The translations under genes and the position numbers were made by a program. 64,000 bases of DNA from Pseudomonas sp. RIT-PI-q (lineage in GTDB: Bacteria; Pseudomonadota; Gammaproteobacteria; Pseudomonadales; Pseudomonadaceae), in assembly GCF_001297125.1 (NCBI RefSeq), contig NZ_LHPC01000080.1, positions 1-64,000 on the forward strand, written 5' to 3'. Below the pieces are notes generated by a model. It saw nothing but the letters and a program-made list of their open reading frames with translations, was not told the origin of the DNA and did not search any database. Each line of letters begins with the position of its first letter. The first letter of the stretch is position 1. This document shows positions 1-8,426 of this stretch, piece after piece.

Positions 1-131
1 CGAGTGACTGTGCATGTGCTACAAGGGGTGTTGATGGGAGGTCAGGCAATTCAGAATCGCCCTACTTTTTTAGAGAAACTTCCTTCAAAAAATCGGGATG
101 CTGGGCTATAGACAAGTCATGTGTTGTGGCG
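1..131. other. Left edge, no gene recognised
   Basis: This stretch lies downstream of putP and carries no open frame that I can support as a gene. It is somewhat A+T rich around positions 60-100. A short minus-strand open frame runs through here, but it is composed largely of the REP repeat that follows and has no family features. Confidence 0.5.
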
Positions 132-215
132 GATGGCCTCTTCGCGGGCAAGCCTCGCTCCTCAAGGTTTTGCGCAACTCTTGTAGGAGCGAGGCTTGCC
201 CGCGAAGGGGCCATC
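132..215. repeat. REP-type inverted repeat pair
   Basis: Two arms of about 31 nt (132-162 and 185-215) are reverse complements with one or two mismatches and share the core TTCGCGGGCAAGCCTCGCTC. This is the usual doublet form of Pseudomonas REP elements. It lies downstream of putP, beyond its terminator. Confidence 0.85.
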
Positions 216-244
216 AAACCCAACAACTTTCTCCCCGCAAACAA

Positions 245-280
245 AAAACGGCCCGCCTCCAAATGGAGCGGGCCGTTTTC
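245..280 (-). terminator. Rho-independent terminator of putP
   Basis: A strong G+C stem (245-260 with 265-279, one bulge) and a four-base loop are flanked by A-runs on the left and T-runs on the right, so it could work on either strand. It lies 38 nt past the putP stop codon on the minus strand. Confidence 0.85.
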
Positions 281-317
281 ATGTTCGGCGAAAGGTCAGA
301 GCCTCAGCTCATCCCGA

Positions 318-1802
318 TCACTTGTTCAGGCGGAAATCTGCCTCGGCAGCGGCAAAACGCTGCAGCATGCCGTGAGTCGGCGCGCCCAGTTTGCTGACGA
401 TGTAGATGGCCAGGCTGGCGAAGATGAAGCCCGGGATAATTTCGTACAGACCCAGCAGCTCGAAGTGTTTCCACACAATCACGGTGATCGCGCCAACCAG
501 AATACCGGCCAGTGCACCGTTGCGGGTCATGTCTTTCCAGATCACCGAGATCAGCACGACCGGGCCGAACGCAGCACCGAAACCAGCCCAGGCGTAGCTG
601 ACCAGACCCAATACACGGTTTTCCGGGTTAGCGGCCAACGCGATGGCGATCAGGGCAACCAGCAACACCATGGCGCGGCCAACCCAGACCAGCTCAACCT
701 GGGAAGCGCTTTTACGCAGGAAGGTTTTGTAGAAGTCTTCGGTCAGGGCACTCGAACACACCAGCAACTGGCAGCTCAGGGTGCTCATGACAGCCGCGAG
801 AATGGCCGACAGCAGTACACCGGCAATCCACGGGTTGAAGAGGATTTTTGCCAGTTCGATAAACACACGTTCGTGGTTTTCAGAAACCGGCATGGCCACG
901 GCAGGGTTCGCCGAGAAGTAAGCGATACCGAAGAAGCCTACCGCCACGGTGCCGCCCAGGCACAGGATCATCCAGGTCATGGAGATGCGACGCGCGTTAG
1001 CGATCGACTTGACCGAATCCGCCGCCATGAAACGCGCGAGGATGTGCGGTTGGCCGAAGTAGCCCAGGCCCCAGCCCATCAACGAAATCACGCCGATGAA
1101 GGTGGTGTTTTTCAGCATGTCGAAGTTGCTTGGATCTTGAGCTTCGATGGCCAGGAACGTGGTGTCGATGCCGCCAGTGGCCAGCAGCACGATGATCGGC
1201 GTCAGCAGCAGGGCGAAGATCATCAGCGTGGCTTGTACAGTGTCAGTCCAGCTCACTGCCAGGAAACCACCGACGAAGGTGTAGGCAATCGTCGCCGCCG
1301 CACCGGCCCACAGCGCCGTCTCGTAGGACATGCCGAAAGTGCTTTCAAACAGACGGGCGCCAGCGACGATGCCGGACGCGCAGTAGATGGTGAAGAACAC
1401 CAGGATCACCACCGCAGAGATGATCCGCAGCAGGCCGCTTTTATCTTCAAAACGGCTGGAGAAGTAATCCGGCAGGGTCAGCGCATCGCCGTTGTGCTCG
1501 GTCTGCACCCGCAGACGGCCGGCGACGAACAGCCAGTTCAGGTAAGCACCGACGATCAGGCCGATGGCGATCCAGCTTTCCGACAGGCCGGACATGTAGA
1601 TAGCGCCCGGCAGGCCCATCAACAACCAGCCACTCATGTCGGAGGCACCGGCAGACAGTGCGGTCACGACGCTGCCCAGGCTACGACCGCCCAGAATGTA
1701 GTCAGAAAGGTTGTTGGTGGAGCGATAGGCCATGAAGCCGATCAGCACCATTGCTGCGATGTAGATCACGAACGTGATCAGGGTTGGATTGCTTACGCTC
1801 AT
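318..1802 (-). CDS. putP: Sodium/proline symporter PutP
   Basis: Inner-membrane sodium:solute symporter that imports proline as a carbon, nitrogen and compatible-solute source. The 494-residue protein is hydrophobic throughout, as expected for the 13-helix SSS family. It carries the family signature in helix 2, with an Asp at residue 55 followed by Ser57, equivalent to the sodium-site Asp55 of E. coli PutP. I place the start at the ATG whose first base is 1802, giving an N-terminus beginning MSVSNPTLIT like other Pseudomonas PutP proteins. A longer in-frame extension to 1886 has no family similarity. The gene diverges from putA, and the shared region carries PutA-type operator words, so induction by proline is likely. 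Confidence 0.96.
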   Translation of the reverse strand: MSVSNPTLITFVIYIAAMVLIGFMAYRSTNNLSDYILGGRSLGSVVTALSAGASDMSGWLLMGLPGAIYMSGLSESWIAIGLIVGAYLNWLFVAGRLRVQTEHNGDALTLPDYFSSRFEDKSGLLRIISAVVILVFFTIYCASGIVAGARLFESTFGMSYETALWAGAAATIAYTFVGGFLAVSWTDTVQATLMIFALLLTPIIVLLATGGIDTTFLAIEAQDPSNFDMLKNTTFIGVISLMGWGLGYFGQPHILARFMAADSVKSIANARRISMTWMILCLGGTVAVGFFGIAYFSANPAVAMPVSENHERVFIELAKILFNPWIAGVLLSAILAAVMSTLSCQLLVCSSALTEDFYKTFLRKSASQVELVWVGRAMVLLVALIAIALAANPENRVLGLVSYAWAGFGAAFGPVVLISVIWKDMTRNGALAGILVGAITVIVWKHFELLGLYEIIPGFIFASLAIYIVSKLGAPTHGMLQRFAAAEADFRLNK

Positions 1803-1953
1803 TAAGTGACGCCCTGGCTTTGTTTTTATGTAGCGGCGGAATGTGAAACCGCTCGCAAACGATGAAGTTTGATAGACGATTCGCAATCCCGCGCATTTAT
1901 GACTGATGTTTCCCCAGGAAAGCCATCAGCCGGTGCACCAGACTTTTTAGCCG

Positions 1954-2209
1954 GTTGCACCTTGGGGCGCGAATCCTATTCAACAACCCAAATCAGGTGC
2001 AACCTGTTTCTTGAGAATTAGTTGCACCTAGTGTGTTTTCCACAAAAAAGCGCCGTTTTTGCTCCCTTTTAGCGCAGTCCGGATGTGTTTCCCAAACTAA
2101 AAGCACCAAGCAGGAGCGGTACGTTCGTACCGGAATTTAATTCCTGACGAGCTGCGTATTATTCCGACAAAAAAAGGGTTGCACCCGGTTGCACCTCGGC
2201 GGTTGCACG
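1954..2209. promoter_or_regulatory. Cluster of putative PutA operators between putP and putA
   Basis: Six copies of GTTGCAC lie in the divergent region: 1954-1961, 1996-2003 (inverted), 2021-2028, 2178-2185, 2188-2195 and 2202-2209. Five read GTTGCACC and the last reads GTTGCACG. The known operator core of the PutA ribbon-helix-helix domain in enteric bacteria is GTTGCA, so these are good candidates for autorepression. The left group of three is near putP and the right group of three is 57-88 nt before the putA start. No convincing -35/-10 pair was fixed. Confidence 0.75.
2117..2132. promoter_or_regulatory. Perfect palindrome upstream of putA
   Basis: The sequence CGGTACG-TT-CGTACCG is a perfect inverted repeat with 7-bp arms. 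It lies between the two groups of GTTGCAC words and about 135 nt before the putA start. Its length and symmetry suit a dimeric regulator other than PutA. The binding protein is unknown. Confidence 0.4.
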
Positions 2210-2265
2210 GCTAATCTTGCCGCCAGCCGATGCCACGCCGTCGTGGCCAACATGAGGATAAAAAC

Positions 2266-5200
2266 ATGGCTACCACCACCCTTGGGGTCAAACTTGACGA
2301 CCCGACCCGCGAGCGCCTCAAGGCCGCCGCGACCTCGATTGATCGCACGCCGCACTGGCTGATCAAGCAGGCAATTTTCAATTACCTGGAAAAACTCGAG
2401 GGTGGTGCAACCCTGACCGAGCTGAGCGGGTTAATCAGCAAAGACGCTGACGACGCCGGTGAAGTCCACACCGACCACGCGCACCAGTGCTTCCTTGAGT
2501 TCGCCGAAAGCATCCTGCCGCAATCGGTGCTGCGCGCCTCGATCACCGCCGCCTACCGTCGCCCGGAACCCGAAGTGGTGCCGATGCTGATCGAGCAGGC
2601 TCGCCTGCCCGCGTCGATGGCTGAAGCCACCAACAAGCTCGCGTCCTCGATTGCCGAAAAACTGCGCAATCAGAAAAGCGCCGGCGGCCGTGCCGGAATT
2701 GTTCAGGGCCTGTTGCAGGAATTTTCCCTGTCGTCCCAGGAAGGCGTAGCGCTGATGTGCCTGGCCGAAGCGCTGCTGCGCATTCCGGACAAAGGCACGC
2801 GTGATGCGCTGATCCGCGACAAAATCAGCACCGGCAACTGGCACCCGCACTTGGGCAACAGCCCGTCGCTGTTCGTCAACGCCGCGACGTGGGGCTTGTT
2901 GCTGACCGGTAAATTGGTCGCCACCCACAACGAAGCCGGCTTGACCTCGTCCCTGAGCCGTATCATCGGCAAGAGCGGCGAGCCGATGATCCGCAAGGGC
3001 GTCGACATGGCCATGCGCCTGATGGGCGAGCAGTTCGTCACCGGCGAAACCATCGCCGAAGCCTTGGCCAATGCGAGCAAGTTCGAAGCCAAGGGCTTCC
3101 GCTATTCCTACGACATGCTGGGTGAAGCCGCACTCACCGAGCACGACGCCCAGAAGTACCTGGCTTCGTACGAACAAGCCATCCACTCGATCGGCAAAGC
3201 GTCACACGGTCGTGGGATTTATGAAGGTCCGGGCATTTCCATCAAGCTGTCGGCACTGCACCCGCGTTACAGCCGTGCGCAGTACGAGCGTGTGATGGAC
3301 GAGCTGTACCCGCGCCTGCTGTCGCTGACCCTGCTGGCCAAGCAATACGACATCGGCCTGAACATCGACGCCGAAGAAGCCGACCGCCTCGAACTGTCGC
3401 TGGATCTGCTCGAGCGCCTGTGCTTCGAGCCGCAACTGACCGGCTGGAACGGCATCGGTTTCGTGATCCAGGCGTATCAGAAGCGTTGCCCGTACGTGAT
3501 CGACTACGTGATCGACCTGGCTCGCCGCAGCCGTCATCGCCTGATGATCCGCCTGGTAAAAGGCGCGTACTGGGACAGCGAAATCAAGCGCGCCCAGGTC
3601 GAAGGCCTGGAAGGCTACCCGGTCTACACCCGCAAGGTGTACACCGACGTTTCCTACATCGCTTGCGCACGCAAACTGCTGTCGGTGCCGGAAGTCATCT
3701 ACCCGCAATTCGCCACGCACAACGCCCACACCCTGTCGGCCATTTACCATATTGCCGGTCAGAACTATTACCCCGGCCAGTACGAGTTCCAGTGCCTGCA
3801 CGGCATGGGCGAACCGCTGTACGAACAGGTTGTAGGCAAAGTTTCCGAAGGCAAACTGAACCGTCCGTGCCGCGTGTACGCACCGGTCGGCACGCACGAA
3901 ACGCTGTTGGCGTACCTCGTACGTCGCCTGCTGGAAAACGGCGCGAACACTTCGTTCGTCAACCGTATCGCCGACCAGTCTATTTCGATCCAGGAGCTGG
4001 TGGCCGATCCAGTGGCCAGCATCGAGCAGATGGCGACGCTGGAAGGCGGCTTCGGCCTGCCGCACCCGCGTATTCCGCTGCCGCGTGATCTTTATGGTGC
4101 CGAGCGCGCCAACTCCAGCGGCATCGACATGGCCAACGAACATCGTTTGGCATCCTTGTCCTGCGCCCTGCTGGCCACCGCTCACAACCACTGGAAAGCC
4201 GCGCCGATGCTCGGTTGCGCCTCCAGCACTGAAACCCCTGCGCCGGTCTTGAACCCGTCGGATCTGCGCGACGTGGTCGGCCATGTGCAGGAAGCCACCG
4301 TCGAAGATGTCGACAACGCGATCCAGTGCGCCCTGAATGCTGCACCGATCTGGCAGGCTACCCCGCCCGCCGAACGCGCCGCGATTCTGGAACGTGCCGC
4401 CGATTTGATGGAAGGCGAGATCCAGCCGCTGATGGGCCTGTTGGCTCGCGAAGCCGGCAAGACCTTCGCCAACGCCATCGCCGAAGTGCGTGAAGCCGTG
4501 GACTTCCTGCGTTATTACGCGGTGCAGGCGCGCAACGATTTCACCAACGACGCCCACCGCCCATTGGGCCCGGTGGTCTGCATCAGCCCGTGGAACTTCC
4601 CGCTGGCGATTTTCAGTGGTCAAGTTGCTGCGGCACTGGCCGCCGGTAACCCGGTACTGGCCAAGCCTGCGGAGCAAACTCCGTTGGTGGCGGCTCAAGC
4701 CGTACGCTTGCTGCTCGAAGCCGGGATTCCCGAAGGCGTGCTGCAACTGCTGCCGGGCCGTGGCGAAACCGTGGGTGCTCGCCTGGTCGGTGACGATCGG
4801 GTCAAAGGCGTGATGTTCACCGGTTCGACCGAAGTCGCTCGCTTGCTGCAACGCAACGTCGCCGGTCGCCTCGATGCACAAGGTCGCCCGATTCCGCTGA
4901 TCGCTGAAACTGGCGGCCAGAACGCGATGATCGTCGACTCCTCGGCACTCACCGAGCAAGTGGTGATCGACGTAGTCTCGTCGGCCTTCGACAGCGCCGG
5001 TCAACGTTGCTCGGCATTGCGTGTGCTGTGCTTGCAGGAAGATTCCGCTGACCGTGTCATCGAAATGCTCAAGGGCGCCATGGCTGAATGCCGTCTCGGC
5101 AACCCTGAGCGTCTGTCCGTGGACATCGGCCCGGTGATCGACGCCGAAGCCAAGGCTGGCATCGAGAAGCACATCCAGGCCATGCGCGACAAAGGTCGCA

Positions 5201-6219
5201 GCGTGTACCAGGTGGCGATTGCCAACACTGAAGAAGTCAAACGCGGCACTTTCGTGATGCCGACGCTGATCGAACTGGAAAGCTTCGACGAGCTGCAACG
5301 GGAGATTTTCGGTCCGGTGCTGCACGTGGTTCGCTACAAGCGCAAAGACATCGACCAGTTGATCGGCCAGATCAATGCTTCCGGTTATGGCCTGACGCTG
5401 GGCGTGCACACGCGCATCGACGAAACCATCGCCAAGGTGATCGACAACGTCAACGCCGGTAACGTCTACGTCAACCGCAACATTGTCGGTGCTGTGGTTG
5501 GTGTGCAGCCGTTCGGTGGTGAAGGTTTGTCGGGTACGGGTCCGAAAGCCGGTGGTCCGTTGTACCTGTATCGCCTGCTGTCGACACGCCCTACCGATGC
5601 AATCGAACAATCCTTCGCTCGCGGTGATGCCATCGCAGCACCGGACGTTCGTCTGCGTGACGCCATGAGCAAACCGCTGACCGCGCTGAAAGCCTGGGCC
5701 GACAGCAACAAGTTCGCCGACCTGAGCACCCTGTGCGTACAGTTCGCGGCGCAATCGCAAAGCGGGATCACCCGTGTACTCGCTGGCCCGACGGGCGAGC
5801 GCAACAGCTACGCCATCCTGCCGCGCGAACACGTGCTGTGCCTGGCGGACGTCGAAGGCGATCTGCTGACGCAACTGGCTGCGGTACTGGCGGTAGGTGG
5901 TTCGGCGGTGTGGCCGGAAGCTGACGTGAGCAAGGCCTTGTTCGCACGCTTGCCGAAGGACATTCAGGCGAAGATCAAGCTGGTATCCGACTGGAACAAG
6001 GACGAAGTGCTGTTTGATGCGGTTCTGCATCACGGCCATTCCGATCAGCTGCGTGCGGTTTGCCAGCAAGTGGCCAAGCGTGCCGGGGCGATTGTCGGGG
6101 TTCATGGTTTGTCGCAGGGTGAAACCAACATTGCGCTGGAGCGTTTGGTGATCGAGCGGGCGCTGAGCGTTAACACCGCTGCGGCGGGTGGTAATGCGAG
6201 CCTTATGACAATCGGTTAA
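2266..6219 (+). CDS. putA: Trifunctional PutA: proline dehydrogenase, L-glutamate-5-semialdehyde dehydrogenase and repressor
   Basis: Oxidises proline to glutamate in two steps, an FAD-dependent PRODH then an NAD-dependent aldehyde dehydrogenase, with channelled intermediate. The 1317-residue length matches Pseudomonas PutA. An N-terminal ribbon-helix-helix (about residues 1-47) binds DNA. PRODH motifs include RLVKGAYWDSE near residue 428 and the LHGMGEPLY segment. The aldehyde dehydrogenase domain has SPWNFPLAIFSG, the general base region IAETGGQNA (Glu881) and the catalytic GQRCSAL (Cys915). A C-terminal domain follows. I chose the ATG at 2266, preceded by TGAGGA at 2253-2258, over the upstream in-frame ATG at 2230. 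It faces putP across operator-like repeats, so it probably represses both genes without proline and moves to the membrane with proline. Confidence 0.97.
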   Translation: MATTTLGVKLDDPTRERLKAAATSIDRTPHWLIKQAIFNYLEKLEGGATLTELSGLISKDADDAGEVHTDHAHQCFLEFAESILPQSVLRASITAAYRRPEPEVVPMLIEQARLPASMAEATNKLASSIAEKLRNQKSAGGRAGIVQGLLQEFSLSSQEGVALMCLAEALLRIPDKGTRDALIRDKISTGNWHPHLGNSPSLFVNAATWGLLLTGKLVATHNEAGLTSSLSRIIGKSGEPMIRKGVDMAMRLMGEQFVTGETIAEALANASKFEAKGFRYSYDMLGEAALTEHDAQKYLASYEQAIHSIGKASHGRGIYEGPGISIKLSALHPRYSRAQYERVMDELYPRLLSLTLLAKQYDIGLNIDAEEADRLELSLDLLERLCFEPQLTGWNGIGFVIQAYQKRCPYVIDYVIDLARRSRHRLMIRLVKGAYWDSEIKRAQVEGLEGYPVYTRKVYTDVSYIACARKLLSVPEVIYPQFATHNAHTLSAIYHIAGQNYYPGQYEFQCLHGMGEPLYEQVVGKVSEGKLNRPCRVYAPVGTHETLLAYLVRRLLENGANTSFVNRIADQSISIQELVADPVASIEQMATLEGGFGLPHPRIPLPRDLYGAERANSSGIDMANEHRLASLSCALLATAHNHWKAAPMLGCASSTETPAPVLNPSDLRDVVGHVQEATVEDVDNAIQCALNAAPIWQATPPAERAAILERAADLMEGEIQPLMGLLAREAGKTFANAIAEVREAVDFLRYYAVQARNDFTNDAHRPLGPVVCISPWNFPLAIFSGQVAAALAAGNPVLAKPAEQTPLVAAQAVRLLLEAGIPEGVLQLLPGRGETVGARLVGDDRVKGVMFTGSTEVARLLQRNVAGRLDAQGRPIPLIAETGGQNAMIVDSSALTEQVVIDVVSSAFDSAGQRCSALRVLCLQEDSADRVIEMLKGAMAECRLGNPERLSVDIGPVIDAEAKAGIEKHIQAMRDKGRSVYQVAIANTEEVKRGTFVMPTLIELESFDELQREIFGPVLHVVRYKRKDIDQLIGQINASGYGLTLGVHTRIDETIAKVIDNVNAGNVYVNRNIVGAVVGVQPFGGEGLSGTGPKAGGPLYLYRLLSTRPTDAIEQSFARGDAIAAPDVRLRDAMSKPLTALKAWADSNKFADLSTLCVQFAAQSQSGITRVLAGPTGERNSYAILPREHVLCLADVEGDLLTQLAAVLAVGGSAVWPEADVSKALFARLPKDIQAKIKLVSDWNKDEVLFDAVLHHGHSDQLRAVCQQVAKRAGAIVGVHGLSQGETNIALERLVIERALSVNTAAAGGNASLMTIG

Positions 6220-6270
6220 ACCGCAACAAGACTAGGCATTCGCAATGGCTGCCTGGTTTGCAATATTCCT

Positions 6271-6358
6271 GTGGGAGCGGGCTTGCCCGCGATAGCGATC
6301 TATCAGTCACCGTTGATGTTGACTGGTCTGACGCCATCGCGGGCAAGCCCGCTCCCAC
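6271..6358. repeat. REP-type inverted repeat pair
   Basis: Arms 6271-6293 and 6336-6358 are exact reverse complements (core GGGAGCGGGCTTGCCCGCG) separated by a 42-nt spacer. It lies between putA and the acyl-CoA dehydrogenase gene and may act in transcript end protection or termination. Confidence 0.88.
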
Positions 6359-6477
6359 AATTGTTTGTGTCGTTCGCTAAGTCGCTGCGCTGCTCCACCA
6401 TCACGCTCATCAATCATCCTGTTCAGCCTCTATTCGCACGCCTAGACTCGGTCCATTCCAAAAAAAGGTAGGCCGCC

Positions 6478-8280
6478 ATGTCCGAGACGTTGCTCAGTTC
6501 CCGCAATCTGGCTTTCGAGCTGTATGAAGTCCTCGACGCCGAAGGCCTGACCCAGCGTGAGCGTTTCGCCGAGCACAACCGCGAAACCTTCGATGCCGCC
6601 ATCGGCACCGCCCGCAGCATTGCCGAAAAGTTTTTCGCCCCGCACAACCGCAAGGGCGACGAGAACGAGCCGCGCTATGAGGACGGTCAGGCGATTCTGA
6701 TTCCGGAGGTGAAACCGGCGGTGGATGCGTTCCTCGAAGCCGGTTTCCTCAACGCCGCGCGCAGTTTCGACGCCGGCGGCATGCAACTTCCTACATTGCT
6801 GTCCCAGGCCTGTTTTGCACACTTTCAATCGGCCAACGCGGCCTCCACCTCGTACCCGTTCCTGACCATGGGCGCGGCGAACCTGATCGAAAGTTTCGGC
6901 ACCGATGAGCAGAAGCAGCGCTTTCTGCAACCGATGATCGATGGCCGCTTCTTCGGCACCATGGCCCTGACCGAACCGCATGCCGGTTCGTCGCTGTCGG
7001 ATATTCGTACCCGCGCCGAGCCAGCGTCTGACGGCACCTATCGACTCAAGGGCAACAAGATCTTCATTTCCGGCGGCGATCACCCGTTGTCGGAAAACAT
7101 CGTGCACATGGTCCTGGCCAAACTGCCGGATGCACCGGCCGGGGTTAAAGGCATTTCGCTGTTCATCGTGCCGAAATTTCTGGTCAACGATGACGGCAGC
7201 CTCGGCCAGCGCAACGACGTGCTGCTGGCTGGGTTGTTCCACAAGATGGGCTGGCGCGGCACCACCTCCACCGCGCTGAACTTCGGCGATAACGGCGAGT
7301 GCGTCGGCTATCTGGTGGGCAAGCCGCACCATGGCTTGAGCTACATGTTCCAAATGATGAACGAGGCGCGGATCGGCGTCGGCATGGGCGCAGTGATGCT
7401 CGGTTATGCCGGTTACCTGTACTCCCTGGAATACGCTCGCGAACGTCCGCAGGGCCGCGTGCCGGACAGCAAGGACCCGAACACCGCGCCGGTGGCGATC
7501 ATTCAGCATGCTGACGTCAAGCGCATGCTGCTGACGCAGAAAGCCTACGTCGAAGGTTCGTTCGACCTTGGGCTGTACGCGGCACGACTGTTCGACGACA
7601 CCACCACTCTTGAAACCGAAGCCGAGCGCAAACAGGCCCACGAACTGCTGGACTTGCTGACGCCGATCGTCAAATCCTGGCCGTCGGAGTTCTGCCTGAA
7701 GGCCAACGAACTGGCGATCCAGATTCTCGGTGGCCACGGTTACACCCGCGAGTATCCGGTGGAGCAGTATTACCGCGACAACCGTTTGAACCCGATTCAC
7801 GAAGGCACCCACGGCATTCAGTCGCTGGATTTGCTGGGCCGCAAACTGGCGCAGAACGGTGGTGCAGGGCTCAAGCAATTGATCCGCTTGATTGCCGATA
7901 CTGCCGAGCGGGCGCAAGCCTATGAATCGCTGACCGCGTTGCGTGAGCCATTGGAAAAACTGGTCGCGCGCCTGCAAAGCGTGACCATCGGCCTGCTGAC
8001 CGATTTGGCGCAAGGCAAGGTCAACAGCAGCCTGGCGAACTCGGCGCTGTACCTGAAAGTGTTCGGGCACACGGTGATTGGCTGGCGCTGGCTGGAGCAG
8101 GCGATTCGCGCGGAGGAAGGGTTGGCCAAAGGCAATGCGGCGGATGCGAGCTTCTATAAAGGCAAGCTGCAAGCGGCGCGGTATTTCCTGACTTGGGAAG
8201 TGCCGGGTTGCCACCATGAATTGGCGATACTTGAGGCTCGGGATGATGTTTGCCTGGGGATGCAGGATGAGTGGTTTTGA
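6478..8280 (+). CDS. Large acyl-CoA dehydrogenase with C-terminal extension
   Basis: FAD enzyme that introduces a trans-2,3 double bond into an acyl-CoA, the first step of beta-oxidation. At 600 residues it is longer than classic 380-residue dehydrogenases and fits the subgroup with an acetyl-CoA dehydrogenase-like C-terminal domain, which includes methylmercaptopropionyl-CoA dehydrogenase (DmdC) types. Visible motifs are MALTEPHAGSS (162-172) for flavin and substrate binding, GGHGYTREY near 418, and EGTHGIQ from Glu442, the region of the catalytic base in this subgroup. The ATG follows AAAAAGGTAGG. It appears monocistronic, between two REP doublets. The substrate cannot be told from sequence; medium or long straight-chain acyl-CoA is the usual guess. 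Confidence 0.88.
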   Translation: MSETLLSSRNLAFELYEVLDAEGLTQRERFAEHNRETFDAAIGTARSIAEKFFAPHNRKGDENEPRYEDGQAILIPEVKPAVDAFLEAGFLNAARSFDAGGMQLPTLLSQACFAHFQSANAASTSYPFLTMGAANLIESFGTDEQKQRFLQPMIDGRFFGTMALTEPHAGSSLSDIRTRAEPASDGTYRLKGNKIFISGGDHPLSENIVHMVLAKLPDAPAGVKGISLFIVPKFLVNDDGSLGQRNDVLLAGLFHKMGWRGTTSTALNFGDNGECVGYLVGKPHHGLSYMFQMMNEARIGVGMGAVMLGYAGYLYSLEYARERPQGRVPDSKDPNTAPVAIIQHADVKRMLLTQKAYVEGSFDLGLYAARLFDDTTTLETEAERKQAHELLDLLTPIVKSWPSEFCLKANELAIQILGGHGYTREYPVEQYYRDNRLNPIHEGTHGIQSLDLLGRKLAQNGGAGLKQLIRLIADTAERAQAYESLTALREPLEKLVARLQSVTIGLLTDLAQGKVNSSLANSALYLKVFGHTVIGWRWLEQAIRAEEGLAKGNAADASFYKGKLQAARYFLTWEVPGCHHELAILEARDDVCLGMQDEWF

Positions 8281-8309
8281 TCAAAGCCTTGTGGCGTAGC
8301 TGAAATCCA

Positions 8310-8401
8310 TTCGCGGGCAAGCCCGCTCCCACAGGGATCTCTGTTGTTCACACATCATGTGTTCAATACACAAATCCTGTGGGAGCGGGCTTGCCCGCGA
8401 A
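8310..8401. repeat. REP-type inverted repeat pair
   Basis: Exact 25-nt arms at 8310-8334 and 8377-8401 flank a 42-nt A+T-rich spacer. It sits between the convergent ends of the acyl-CoA dehydrogenase and chemoreceptor genes, where a bidirectional terminator would be expected, and no other terminator is visible there. Confidence 0.88.
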
Positions 8402-8426
8402 GGCGTCAGCACTAGCAACACATCTT

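Noticed and set aside
62..262. 66-codon minus-strand frame at the left end
   Set aside because: It is mostly REP repeat read as protein (SRASLAPT, ERGLPAKRP), a common artefact in this genus.
3202..6105. 967-codon open frame on the minus strand opposite putA
   Set aside because: It is a shadow of the G+C-rich putA codons, has no family motifs, and lies wholly antisense to a certain gene.
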